NCBI GenBank assembly: GCA_037389465.1
Contig: JAZARR010000154.1
Location: 3,534,001 to 3,598,000 of the forward strand
Origin: Baylisascaris procyonis
Taxonomy: Eukaryota > Nematoda > Chromadorea > Rhabditida > Ascarididae
DNA length: 64,000 nucleotides
Direction of reading: 5' to 3'
The position numbers and the translations under genes were made by a program. The first letter of the stretch is position 1, and the number at the start of each line of letters is the position of its first letter. This document shows, piece after piece, positions 47,434 to 59,823 of this stretch. The notes under the pieces are model-generated. The model searched no databases and was not told the DNA's origin. It saw nothing but the letters and a program-made list of their open reading frames with translations.

Positions 47434-47439
47434 AATAAA
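47434..47439 (+). other. Polyadenylation signal AATAAA
   Basis: Canonical hexamer 55 nt after the stop of the small candidate gene at 47176-47379. Confidence 0.35.
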
Positions 47440-48110
47440 TTGCATGATAGAGTTGGAAATTTCAAAGAACGACACCCTGTTAGAGCGTGAAGACCAAACA
47501 CGCTAAGACGATTCGTGACATGTGATGTTATTTATCAAAGATTTGCACTGCTCTACACTACAACGATTTCAAAACATAATTCACGTGACGAATTTCCTAA
47601 TCGCGCGGGAATCGATGATATTCTTCGTGTAGGATGAGAAGATTCCCTCTGTTATGTTTCAGAAATTGTTTATTATGCGTTATTATAAGAATAGATCAAA
47701 AATACCCTTCTTTACTGCAGTGACTGCAATATTTTTTGCAATGGCAAGTATATCAAACACTGATTACGTTTTCGATGAGTAGTTCTACACCGCAAAGTGC
47801 ATGCGGAGATCATACTTTAGTAGAACATCCCAGTCGCAGATGGCAATATATCACAAATGATCTGCCATTGTGTTCTAAGGATTTGCGCTATGGAGTAGAA
47901 GTATTTCACGATAACTTGTTCTGCGTATCTAGTATGCACTCAGTAACGGCCGGAGAGTAGTCGGCGGAATTTGTTGCTTTCGATTCCCTTCACGTATACC
48001 ACGGGCCTTTCTCGGTAAGTTGCTGATTTGTGGAACATACTGTTCATTCTCTTACCCTCTCCACATAAGACCTTGTCGATCTTTCTTTAAGATGTTCGAG
48101 CGTACAAAGA

Positions 48111-48112
<2 letters not shown>

Positions 48113-48153
<41 letters not shown>
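48113..48153. repeat. TA microsatellite
   Basis: About 40 nt of perfect TA repeat. Confidence 0.95.
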
Positions 48154-48154
<1 letters not shown>

Positions 48155-48353
48155 TATAGACAACGGGGCAAAAAGCATACTTTTCCATCTCCAGGTCCAC
48201 TATCGTCTTCATCGTCATCATCGCCTTTCGGTGCATTGCTGCGTTCCTTCACATCCTCATTTTTCGACTTCGTGAATAGTGATTTCCTTTCTAAGATTAG
48301 TAGAAAACGTTTATGGAATGGTTACTCTAATTTAAGACGCATAATGTAGAAGT

Positions 48354-48574
48354 TCAGAAAAAATTTGATGATTCATCGAGGAAGACATCGAAAGCATCGG
48401 AAATGATTGTGCATAATCTTTCGACATTTATGTCTACCTTAGAAGTACAAGCATAAGTTTGCATGAATCTTGAAAGCGATAGGAATATCGAGGTGTCAAG
48501 TAACGTCCCTCCATTGATATTATCTTCATCAAGCCTTCTCACTGATTGTGGGTAAAATTTTTGTCTTTTGATCC
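48354..48574 (-). CDS. Possible terminal coding exon of unknown gene
   Basis: After a CTTCAG acceptor at 48575 the frame stays open to TGA at 48354 with mixed, protein-like composition (VRRLDEDNINGGTLLDTSI; VDINVERLCTIISDAFDVF). There is no recognised domain. It lies downstream of K4 on the same strand, but its phase 1 start does not fit the last K4 exon seen, so its gene is unknown. Confidence 0.3.
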
Positions 48575-49454
48575 CTGAAGTGAGAGAAGCTACTCTTCTA
48601 ATGCGTATAGAGTAACGTAACAATGATATGAGCTTTAAATAAAATAAATGGTTTTGTTTCAAAATCCTTTTGGAATGCTTAAAAATAACGTCTACATATG
48701 CACTTAAAGGAAGCAATAAAAACTGGAGAAAAGACAAAATCCAATAGACTTTTAGGCCTAGATGAGAAAACTCAGTTGTCTTCATGAAGGAAGCTACAAA
48801 TATGTCATGCATACAAAGCGATTTTCATTTTTAACGGTCCACGTTGAGAGATCAACTCCCGGTATATCCATCTAATGAACGTGTGCATAGAATTGAATAG
48901 AACTCAAACTGCATCAGAGAGTCAATTCATAATCCAAATAGTTTGCCTGCTAATTTTAATGACTCCATTTTTCCCCTAGACCATGTCACCATGTCATTGC
49001 AAGTTCAGCTATCGTTATTGCCCTCAATTCCATTTTCGCTTCAAAGGAATAATTGAAATTCCGAAGAAAGCGACTTTCCGCCAAAGAACTAAATTTCATT
49101 CGTTATACCGAAGAATTCACAAACCTTTTCGAATGCATTCATTGTCTTTCGCCTTTCCTTTCTCGTTTTTCATCCTTCATTCAACTAAACTCCGTAACAA
49201 AATCTCCTTATCGGTATAGCTAGCTGCTCGCTGATGCTTGTCACCTAGCAGCTTCAATTGAAAACCACCACCAAACAGAAACAAATAGCAAAGTGCGCCA
49301 TATGCGTATTGCTAGCAATTTGAACCGTTTCACAGTCATATATGCAAATGATTTCAGCTGTTTAAAACGTTGCATAACAGTTTTTAATCCGCTCTCGCAA
49401 ATTTACATTTGCAAATCATGCTTCAAACATCACTGCAAAGTTGATCTAATTGCT

Positions 49455-49646
49455 CTACGGGTTCATATTCACTAATAAATCGTTCATATCAGCACCCTTT
49501 CGATAATAGTAATTGCTTCTTGCAGGCATCACATATGCTTCATAAGAGTCGTATTTACTTGGAGCTAGTCCAATCATCGAACAGGGGATCGAGGAGGTGC
49601 CGTAAAGGACAAAAGCAGCAGCCTTTGCAAGGTAAGTCGCTCGCAA
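49455..49646 (-). CDS. Possible terminal coding exon, short membrane-like protein
   Basis: The open frame contains a hydrophobic segment (KAAAFVLYGTSSIPCSMIGL), then a Tyr-rich polar end (YDSYEAYVMPARSNYYYRKG) and a stop. The size and layout recall small mitochondrial membrane subunits, but I cannot name one. No ATG is present in frame, so a first exon would be needed upstream. Confidence 0.3.
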   Translation of the reverse strand: MRATYLAKAAAFVLYGTSSIPCSMIGLAPSKYDSYEAYVMPARSNYYYRKGADMNDLLVNMNP

Positions 49647-51279
49647 GCTTAGACATATCCTAATCCTAGATAGGGTTCCTAATCAAGGGACCCATATTTT
49701 GACAGCCCAGAATTTTTACACAGCAAAGTACTACGCCAACGCAATTCAGTCAATAGGTTTGTTAGACAAGTCAATATTTTTAGGTTTGCACTAACAAGGG
49801 GAAACAAAGAAGTTTAATGATCCATTAAATAAAAGTCGCTCTCTTAGCACACAACATCGCAATATACCTGCATAGCAGACTGCCTAAAGAATTGGTCCAG
49901 CACCCTTTGTAGTACTCAATTGTTTCAAGTCAGAATAATTTCCGCCTTGAAAATGGCGGAATGAGTGCTGATCGGTGATATTTGAAAAATTTTGCATCTC
50001 AATAAAATATGCAATTATTCTTAGAAAACGTAAGCATCTTTCTTTGAGTGCCGCAGAGATATAGTGCCGCCGAAGAAATAGTAAAGCCTTCTATTTAAGC
50101 AAATGTGCATTTCGTCTGGATATTTCATTGGCAATTTATAGCGGCATCGTTGCGATATCGTTAAGTAAAATTTATTCTATGACATTTGAAGGTGGTTTAC
50201 GATGCGTTAACGCCAAACACCTCGATTAGCACATTTATTGGGATAGCAATGATGAGTTCAACTGAGAGCAAGCTGATATAAGGCATCAAGTTCATCGTCC
50301 GCTTTTTGGTTTCTCTGAAATTTCATTCTTATAAATATCATATTTAACCAATCTTATAATTATGCAGTTACTCTTCTAATCTTCATTCCTATAGTTATTT
50401 CATTACTCTTCTCATTCCTATCCTATAGTTTTTCATTACCTTTCTTATTCCTATTCCTGCAACATATAAAAATTCCTTTTGCACTAACTAGACATGAGCT
50501 AATTTCAAAAAGTGACTTCAAATCGGCATCTCTACGCATTTGACCAGAACATTAAAAGCTTTATAGTGCAGAAAGTAATGAGCGCATACAAAAAAAGAAA
50601 CAAAACTCCTCTTCCAACAACTTAAGCAAAGTATGACCTATAAAAGATGCTTCTATAGTAACGAAATGTCGTCAGGAAGGCCATAAGCATATACTCTCCC
50701 AATACATCTGAATCGCAAAAAGAATCCAATCACCAATTAAGAGGGAAGCGGAAATTTTTTGAGTCTCCGGGAAGCATGTCATAATCATACTTTAAACAAG
50801 CACTGGCCGTAGCAGGAAAGCTCTAGCAATTTTGAAGAACTCCTGAAAATTTTCCACTATCTTTGGCGCCCTCTTAATCAAACCAAGGCTCACATTTATA
50901 TAGGTCAAACGAGATCATTTCTAGGAATTTTTCCGTCCATATGTATTACTCAAACACGTGCGAATAAGCCATAAACTTTGGCTAAAACGGCTGCAGCCTC
51001 ATGAACTACAAATTTCGAGCAAAACTAAACAGCGAAATTGCGCAAAAAGGTTGCTAGTCACAAATTTCCCCGAAACTCGGGAAAGGATTAACTCCAAGTG
51101 ATTTGTATGGTTATTTTACCATAGTTGGCGTTTGTTTCATATGCTAAAAGACAGGTGTGGACCGATTTAGAGTGTCTCTTGGCCAAATAAGAGGTCCAAT
51201 CAATAGAACGGCTCCCCTCCCTTTGGGACATGATGAGGAGAGTCACGCGAGTTGAAAAAAGATCGAGCGGGTGCAGTAC
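49647..51279. other. Region downstream of K4, little recognised
   Basis: Contains a degenerate pyrimidine-rich repeat at about 50389-50459 built on ATTCCTAT and CATTAC words, and no convincing exon. Confidence 0.35.
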
Positions 51280-51336
51280 CTTTGTTTTTTTCTGCTTCTT
51301 CGCAGTCTTCGGCTTTGGAGCCTTCGCCGGTGTTGG
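51280..51336 (-). CDS. Possible extra C-terminal exon of kinase K4 (Pro/Lys-rich)
   Basis: A TTTCAG acceptor and a GTACTG donor bound 19 codons, PTPAKAPKPKTAKKQKKTK, phase 0 at both ends. The K4 exon upstream has a possible phase-0 donor (GTCAGT) right after DWQPDTI. Joining them would replace the odd hydrophobic read-through end of K4 by a basic tail like those common in this kinase group. The exon after it was not found. Confidence 0.45.
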
Positions 51337-51878
51337 CTGAAATACAAAATGACCCACGTTGATACTACACTGCTTTCTATACTGATTCTGCGAAATAACA
51401 CCCATGGTTGACGCTCCTAAGTCTGGAAATTTCAGCTCACAATTCATAGTAACCAAAGAGATGAAGTCTTACAGGCCAGTACCCGTGCCCAATTTATGCT
51501 TTTGAGGCAAAACTCGGTCTCGTAAATAATGACCTCATTGGCCTGCGATCCGCAAGCTGTTTGTTAATCATCTCAAAAAAAGTTCAAGGTCCTCGTGGGG
51601 CGATTTTTTAACCTTCTGAGCAAGTCCAATGAAATTTACGAGCCAGTTATATCGATCTTGTGTGGGTATCGGCTCCAAGAATAGCGTCGGCAACTCTCGA
51701 TATTACATCACAAAGATCGAACAAGCAGGAAGTGAGGTAAAGAATTTTTGAATCACTCATATTCCTGGTAAATTCATCATCAACGAGATCCATAAAACTC
51801 CTTTCCTCAAGCTTTTCCTCCTAGAAGTGCTTCCGATAAACGTTATTCCCTCGCAATAAAGCAACGGCAAAGCACTAG

Positions 51879-54800
51879 TCAATAGTTTTCGTGCCGAGCA
51901 ACTCCACAAAAATAAAAAATAAAAGTTGTCGAACTACTGACTATCGTATCGGGTTGCCAGTCAAATTTCGAATTTATATCAGCGTTTCGCTTTCGTGCAG
52001 ATTGTCGCAGCATTGTCTTAATGAAATCATAATCAGGCTCACTCGAATATTTCAGCGAATTTATATATGAGATTATTTTATGAACTTGGTGGGGTAATGC
52101 GGCCACAGCAAGTGGATCTGAAATTATGGACGATTATACTTCAACTGTGTAGAAAGACCTGTAGAATTAGTTCGTTGTGATCAAGTCTATATTGTTGATA
52201 ATGTGAATCATATCTAGCTTTTTCAATTACCATATTAAAGTAACGACAGGTGATAATCTCCCTTTCATCGAAATCCCGCAAAAAATGCAGCTATCATACA
52301 TCCGCAAGAAGTCTCTACTCCATTCGAAGGATGGAAATATTCGTAGATGCTCAGACATGTTCTTTTAGAGTTTAGCATTCTTTTGCGAGCTTGCAAAAAA
52401 GAGCAAATCTACCGCTTCGGGCTTATTATAGTTTGCCTACTACAAAATGCATCCCTTTAGGCAATTGCCAAATTTGAGTAGTTTCATCAGTTTCCTTTTG
52501 CTCAATATATCGACCGCATTATGAGATTGGATATATCCTCACCTGTTGATAATCAAACGCTTCTGCAAGATTATATGCTAACTCAATGGATGAGTGTCTG
52601 ATCCGTCCAATGAACCTAAGTACTGATATGCTTATGGATTAGGATATGGACGTGAATTTAACTGTCTTCTTGCCAGTCTTGCTTGAGCTTGAGCGATTAT
52701 CACAACATGAAATCTACAAGTTCATCTAGCTTTTAAAGAACTTTTAGAATAGATTGAAGCGGTAATGATACGAGAAGTTTCCTCATTCAAACGGTAATCA
52801 GATTCACGTGGAATGAAACAAGAGTTTTAAAAGAAAAAAAAGGATTTACAATCTCCAGAGAATAATTTTTCTTTTTCACTGCAGACGTGTGACTTATCGA
52901 TTGATTTAGCCCACGTGATACTTTTACGATCTAAGAATTCGAGCAACATATACATCCATGATTCTAGATCATCACGTCGACATTGCTCTTTTGCGTGATG
53001 ACAATGACGTGACGCATAACGCACCGTTCCCATAAAATGTACTGTTTCACGTGGCAATCTAAAACTGTTATTGATGAACTGCAAAAGTATAGATTTGATA
53101 GTAATCTTTTATGAACAAATCCAACGGGCTCAAAGGTCTTTGAGGCCATTTATTTGCACTGCACTTTTTAATTCAAGTTTTAAGCAACTAGAACTAGTGA
53201 GAGGAAGAATGTAATAATGAAGTACCGAAAGAATTGCGCTGAATTTCAAATCGAGCTTTGACAATATGGCCAAAAGACTTTGGTTTGGTTAAATTTTAAA
53301 AATATTTTGAGTTCTCTGTCGAGAAAACCTAATGGAGATAAGGGGGAGGGTGAGATGTGGTGGAAGGACACATCCGGAGGACCTGCGTCGCCGTTCACGC
53401 GAAAGCATCGTTTACGCATGCATCTGCATAGGGCCCTTCTTTCAGTGTACCGATGTTCCGAACAGTAGAGGATCACGTTAGTTGCGTCGATGGCAATCCA
53501 AATCTTTCTTCCCGTCACGCACCATGTATACTCCAAGTGTTCTCGTGCCACATCAATAATAAGATCACAATGTAGCGACCTTCAGGGGGCTCGAAATTCG
53601 ATTTGGTTATCTTAAACAACAGCAGACGAACTAACCTAACAGCTTTCGTATCTTTAATTGTATATTTCCTCGCGATACCAAAGTCGAGCAAATATATTGT
53701 GCTTGCTTTCTCCTTTAAACCGACTGAAAAATTCTGCGGTTTCACATCTCTATGAATATATCCAATTTCATGAAGGTCAGCGATTGCGTCAATTGTTTGC
53801 AGTCCAACTTTTGTCGAAGTCCCATAGCTGCAATCTTATTGGTCATCAGTATAAGGCATCGTTCATCGAAAAAACACTGTGTTCGAATCCAACGACTATG
53901 TTCAGCGTCCTATCTAACGACTAACTGTTCATGTGCGAAACCATACACAACAGACAGTAAATTATCCGTAGTCGGTTGCCCGTTGACACTTCATTCGGGA
54001 GGGGGGGGGGGGAGGTGGGGTGGTTCAAGGGTTATACGTACTATTCATCAAACGAATCAGCTCATCATTCTGTCGCTCACGAGGGAAATATCTGTAGAAA
54101 CATCTTTATCTAGACGCATTCTGCAGATGGGCATGCGGCGAGCGTTTGCCTGTTAAAATTGATCGGCAATTTTCTATTTGTTCTCGCAAAAGCGACCGGC
54201 GAAAATCCTGATCCCAATCGCCACAAGGGCCGCGTTTAAGTCACATTCATATAGCCGAATGAACGAAGATGGTGAATTCGCTAACAAATTTGTGTATGGA
54301 AGGCAATTTGACGATGAACTTAAATAGACCGTTTTTGCCGCCCGCGCAATAAGAAAGGCTTCCGCGGTTGAGGCAAATGAACTCAATACAAACCGACGAA
54401 AATTATTGGCCATCCGAGCGATGAAAACTGATCTGCATCAATTTCCCGACTTCCTCTTTCCAAGCCATGCCAACATAGACGCCAAATGTGGGGCGGATGA
54501 GGAAGAAGTGAGAATAAGGGAAGGGTATCCTCAATATCTCCGGCAATTTCTGCCCGGAAAAAAGTGAGGTGCTAAGGAGTTAGGACATTTATCTCTTTAG
54601 CTAAGAAACAGCACCCTCGAAATCGCTGTTTTCGAGTAAAAGGGTCTAGTCGCTAAGGTTCGATCACTTCGTCATGATAGTTTCAACATTCCCATTTCAT
54701 TTCTGTGGTCATTAGAAGGTAATATGGTTTCTAACTGACGAAAGGTAAATATTTCACTTTCAAAAATATCGAAAGGAAGCTCATTCAAGAGCATCTGGTA

Positions 54801-57405
54801 TTGTGAGTTGGAACTTCGGCAATTCGGATGAGAATTGTCTTTTGAGAGAGTGAGAAGTACCGATTAAGCTCACCTGAAGGAATGATTCGGCATTTCCCTT
54901 TGAATAACATCAAGGCTCGAGCCTACGAGCTCCATTACTATGAACTTGAAGTCCTCCGTCCGACCTAAAATTGTTAAATACAACATTATCTGCAAGCCTC
55001 TGCCAGCAATTAGTCGGTGTATCGCTTGAGCCTTCAGAAGCTCAAGTATATCACCGCTTCTCTCATAATATTGACCGAAAGCCCATCCACTATACATTCA
55101 GGAATTCTTTTAGATTTGTGCAAAACTGTCGACGGAAATACAGCCTCGATGAGTAGAAATCTCAGACAGTGCCATGCCAATGAGGTCAAATTAGTGAAGA
55201 CAATGCTTCAACCTCATGGTTACCGCAATTTTTTTTTTCAAGATTGGAAAAACCAAAAAAAGGCTATATTGTGTGCCTTCAAATCGAACCTTTGTCGGCG
55301 ATCGCAATGAAATGTTCTCGGCGGTACGGAGGAAGTTTACTGCATAATTGCAATACTGTCATTTCGATCTAAACAAATTTTGATCGCACGACATAAGCAA
55401 TACATTTATAGCATGTGAACTTGAAAATGACAAAAACTTGAAGAGAAAATACTCTTTTTATTCTCACAAATATGACGCTTTCTCTTCTCTCTTTTCTTTC
55501 ACGAAACTTTCTGTTCTTCAGGATTTTTCCAGAAAATAAAATTTTATAATAATTTGTTTCAGCTGCGACAGCATGATATATACCATGGAAATTATGGCTA
55601 TGACTAGTATAAATTAACACTTATTGAAAGTGATATTCACATACAGTTTCAGTAGCAAACGATACAGAACTGTGCACCGTTTATACAAACCGAACTGAAG
55701 GTTTTTTCAAATACCTTCAATCTATTCAGATATTTTCTATCCTCGTCGATTGTTTCGGTTTTCAATGCGAGCGTATTCGTCTGACCAGGAATTTTATTCA
55801 CTCGTTTTACTCTGTAAACGTCACCGAAACCACCAGCGCCAATGAGACTCAATATAGTGTATCTGCAATCAATATCAAAAACATAAATAATACCTTATTT
55901 TCAATAAATCCACTCATCGAAAACAAACTGCTCTTTCAATCGTTGCGCTATACGATTTTACATATGTTTACAAGTTTCCTTTATCTTTCTTCCACTTTCT
56001 ATGTGAATCCCTTAAAAACTCATCTAATTATGAACAATTTGATCAATTATGGAGGAACTCACTTGTTGGTGGTCGTCGTGATGATACTGCCGGGGATTAA
56101 TGTTGAGCGTTTTGCTGGACGTTTTCGACGTACTTCCTTCGGTTTCTCATCTGACGACTGAAATTCATTCTCCTTATATTTTGACTAGCTAAGGCATAAA
56201 GAAAAGAATTTTCATTGACTGTCCCTATTTTTTTCAGCGACCTACCCTCAACTTCTTTCATGATCAAAGATATTCGAGGAGAGAGTGGGCCGGGAAATAC
56301 GATAATTTAAATCTGTATTCCTTCCAGCTCTTCCATATTTCCTCCTACTTCGATCCCATAGAGATTCCACATTCCTGATCCGAAGTACAACTGATCTCTA
56401 CTTGTTATGCTAATCGAAAAAGCAGGATGAATGCAGCTGGAAGGGTGGCTCGGTACAGACATGAATTTGTCGGTCACGACCTTTTCTCAGCATTCGAAGG
56501 TGAAGGCAAAACAAACCTCAAATTAGTGAAGTTCAATTTTCATAGTGCCATTTTGCTTCAATTCATTTTTTGCTCCTGGCAACAGTGGTAATCTACATCA
56601 GTTTTCCCTGCTCTTCCTTCTCCTCCCACCACTTTTCTTCTTTCTTCCTCGCTCGCTTACTCGAAGGAGGGAAAATGCCGCGCTATGCGGCTGCTCTGCT
56701 TAGAGATATTTTAAAAAATGACTTGAAGTCGTTTTCAAAACATGCCAAAGAAAGTGAAACGTCGCCTTTCAATCATCTAACTTTGTTTGTTATTATTTAG
56801 GTCCTTTGGTCCAAGAAGAAAGTGAAACAGGTCGGATATGAATGGAGGTTTAGCCCGCAATATTATAATTTCCTTCCCACTAGTTTCGTCACTAACGTTG
56901 CACTGATGATCTGCAATTCCCTCCATAAGGGCAGAGAAAGGAGGGGATCACATCTGCATCTAGATATATATGTATACATAGATGCATGCGTGTGCATATA
57001 TATAAGTAAGGGAATAAATTTAGTCGTACGATACCTTTTGCTGTTCGCTATCATCTCTATCGCCTTCATTACGACACTGCTTTAAATCTTCGTCCCTTTC
57101 CTTCAATAGTTTGGGCACATTTTCTAAAATATAACAACATTTGTTCGAGCCAGCCTGCTTCTATATTTCTACTACTGTAAGCAATAAGTTCCATGAAATC
57201 TTGCTCAGGATAGTAGATGGACGAATGCGATGAGGACGCCTGCCACATAGCACGCTCATCGACTTAGCGCAAGGCAGCATAGTTTTTTTTCTGCTTTCTT
57301 TCGTTTCTTATAGCAAGCATACTTATGCGTACCTTCTTTATTGGAAACATCCGAGCCTTTCTCGTCTATCTTCTCATCTTTTAACTCGCCGTCGCTGTCT
57401 GGCAT
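51879..57405 (-). CDS. TTBK/CK1-like Ser/Thr kinase K4
   Basis: Exons on the minus strand: 57405-57333, 57123-57035, 56157-56063, 55862-55715, 55368-55290, 54964-54874, 53827-53636, 53058-52850 and 52117-51879. They give 404 residues if read to the TGA at 51879, with all phases consistent. The 86-residue N-terminus is acidic then basic ([22 protein letters not shown]). It is followed by GAGGFG (94-99), Lys120 in [26 protein letters not shown] (216-223) and [20 protein letters not shown] and [10 protein letters not shown] come next, and the C-lobe ends KFDWQPDTI. The last 18 residues are hydrophobic read-through and may be intron, with a basic exon at 51336-51280 used instead. At the intron position where K2 and K3 have GC donors, K4 has the normal GTGAGT. 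The catalytic residues are intact. Confidence 0.87.
53997..54023 (+). repeat. Guanine run with G-quadruplex potential
   Basis: GGG, A, twelve G, AGG, T, GGGG and TGG in 27 nt, in the K4 intron between exons 54874 and 53827. The transcribed strand of K4 would carry C-runs in its RNA. Confidence 0.85.
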
Positions 57406-59604
57406 TTCTTAGACGATAAGCCAGCCCGAGACCAGGAAAGTAATAAAATGCGATTGGAATTTAGGACGAAACTATTTATAGCGAGTTTCTATCCCCATCG
57501 AATATGTAAATAATCGAGTTCCTAGCAAAAGAGATGAAAGAATTTACCCAAATTTCATTTAAAAAAAATTTTTGTGCAAAATTTCTGCAAGAGATAGGAA
57601 AAATTTATGTAAACTTAGACATATCCAGAATTGTTGCCGAAGCTGAAAGCATATGTAATCGTGTGCGCTCTTCTTGCTTGATTTAAAAAAAAAAAAAAAA
57701 AATTCTGTACGAACGAAATTTAATTGTGAAAATTGAGAGGACTCCCTTCATATTTTACGTTGTTTTAAGTAAGTTAATAACACACTATACTATTCTATGG
57801 CCGTTTCTGTCTCTGCATTTTGTAGAAAACTCTCCAGAAACCTTACCGTTGTGTTGTGAACTTTCCACCAATTATGTCGAGAAACAAGCACCTATCGTTG
57901 AGCCCCACTTTGATTACAGAGAGTTACGACAAGATTTGCTCTTATTAGAAGACTGACTGATCACTGTTATTGCAGTTTGGAATAGTCATTGAGAAGTGCT
58001 TCGTTTTGCATACAAACTTTTCGTCTGGATCTCTCGTGCATGATGAAGGTACTCGATGTTTACATTCATCTCGATTGACATAGTCGTCCTTAAGTTTCTT
58101 CGTAACTTGTGAAAAAGAGCATCGAAATAACTGGAAACTTACAATGTCATCTCCCTAATGTAACTTTTACAAAAAGGTTTCATGCACCGTTTCAGCCTAA
58201 TTATGAGCAACAACTTCATAACTATTCCGCATCCAGGCATAGTGAAGCTTTATTAGCTCTTATTAACTTTTGTTAAGTGATATCATATTGCACTTGCCTT
58301 TCTTCTCAAATATGGTGTTACGCTTTACTTATACTACTTTTTCAAGAATGGGGTGTACTGTGTTCATAACGCACTTGTAGACGCAAGTTTGATACATTAC
58401 CGTACCAGGTATTTTGAGTGAAAAATTGCAATACTCATACTGTACTTTTTATATCTTTGGTGAAGAAAGTCTTCATACATATAGAATAAACCAAAGCTCT
58501 CCGAAGCGCTGAACGGGAGATTGTGATCACTCATTGGAAAGACTTTTCAAAAATCGCCAAGACATGCTCAAGATTAAACTGTTAATTTGCTTATCAAAAG
58601 CCGAATGGATATAGTTGTCAACGGGAAGGGGTCGCTGAGGCAGTTCGTTTAAGCTTATTTTGCTCCCTTCGAAGCACCAGCGACCTTTTTCGGTATCTTG
58701 CGAGAAACTAGACAGCCACATTTCCACGTGACAAACGAGTGGCAATTGGAAAGAAAATTGTTTTCAGAAGCAACACAAAGTGACTGTAGAAAGATAAATA
58801 ACAATATTTCGAAGTACAAGATCGAAAGCATTCAAAATACCTGTTTTTTTAGCCCTAGTGGAATGTACTTCAATAAATCAACGTGAATTAAAACAGTTGT
58901 GGAATGCACTATAAAACGAGAAAGTGAGATTATGAACGGAATGGTCGGAAAAAAAGCAGAACACATTTTTATAACATAGTACATATATCAGACGCCCGAA
59001 CAAATCGTACGTGAAGCAGATACCACCTTTAAAGAGACAGAACGAGTGGGATTCCTTCATGCCTCTTCACCATATTGCTATTTAATGCATGGATCTATTT
59101 ATGCCTTTGCCGAGTTTTAGAAATGCTTCATAAAATAGCAGCAACTGCTAAATTGTTGAAATTTCTCGCATAAAAAACCACCTTTAGAAGTATAATTCAT
59201 TTACTCACATTAAAGAGGATGATAGATAAAACAATCTCGCATCAAAGGTGGTAGCATGCAAACTAAAAAGACGAGAAACGAAATGATCGCTTTAAACATA
59301 TATTAAAGATTTAGAAAAAAAAAAAGAATTGCGAATGCAAAACAATCTGTTACGCCTGCTGATTTCGGAGAATATCTCAAATGGGAAGTTTTGCCTCATT
59401 TTCCCAAATAAATACTTTGTTCCCAACAATCGATGCTGTAGACATATGTCCGAACCCAACGCTCAAAGTTCCTTCTGGAAAGGTGCAGTAACGCTGCTCC
59501 AAATCTCCTCTAAATGAAGAACATTTTATATCCTAAGTACAGTGAAAAATAGTAAGATTATATTTCTCCGACGAATCTGAATTAGATACGATACCATACT
59601 ATAC
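57406..59604. other. Region upstream of K4, little recognised
   Basis: This holds the K4 promoter and the candidate + exon at 57826-57956; otherwise only short open frames. Confidence 0.35.
57826..57956 (+). CDS. Possible terminal exon of an unknown + strand gene
   Basis: A TTTTGTAG acceptor opens a phase-1 exon with protein-like sequence (PLCCELSTNYVEKQAPIVEP; FDYRELRQDLLLLED) and a TGA stop. A preceding exon was not established; a + frame beginning [15 protein letters not shown] at about 56672, inside the K4 locus on the other strand, is one candidate. No domain is recognised. Confidence 0.3.
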
Positions 59605-59823
59605 CTAGTATAAGTAGAAGTACAATATGAAAAGAATTATGTCTTTTAGTATGACGACGTAACTAGTCAGTCGCAGAGATGCAATTGACCCTACAGGAGA
59701 AAGTGATCGAGATATCTCACATCTTGCTGTTATGCGTTTACCGCTATAAGAGACGTTAAACATGATCTTCTTTCCTTGCGAGGCCATTACCGTTCTCGGA
59801 CGCAACTGGTTACCCCATGGCAA
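59605..59823 (-). pseudogene. Possible degenerate MSP-like N-terminal fragment
   Basis: On the minus strand the frame contains GKKIMFNVSYSGKR, which resembles the MSP segment seen at 60547 ([14 protein letters not shown]), followed by unrelated sequence. No ATG-QS start and no second exon are seen. It is likely a decayed copy in opposite orientation to the main MSP relic, but similarity over about 14 residues is thin. Confidence 0.35.

Noticed and set aside
53870..53895. GTTCGAATCC, like a tRNA B box
   Set aside because: No A box or cloverleaf stems could be drawn around it. A similar GGTTCGACC at about 28885 also fails.
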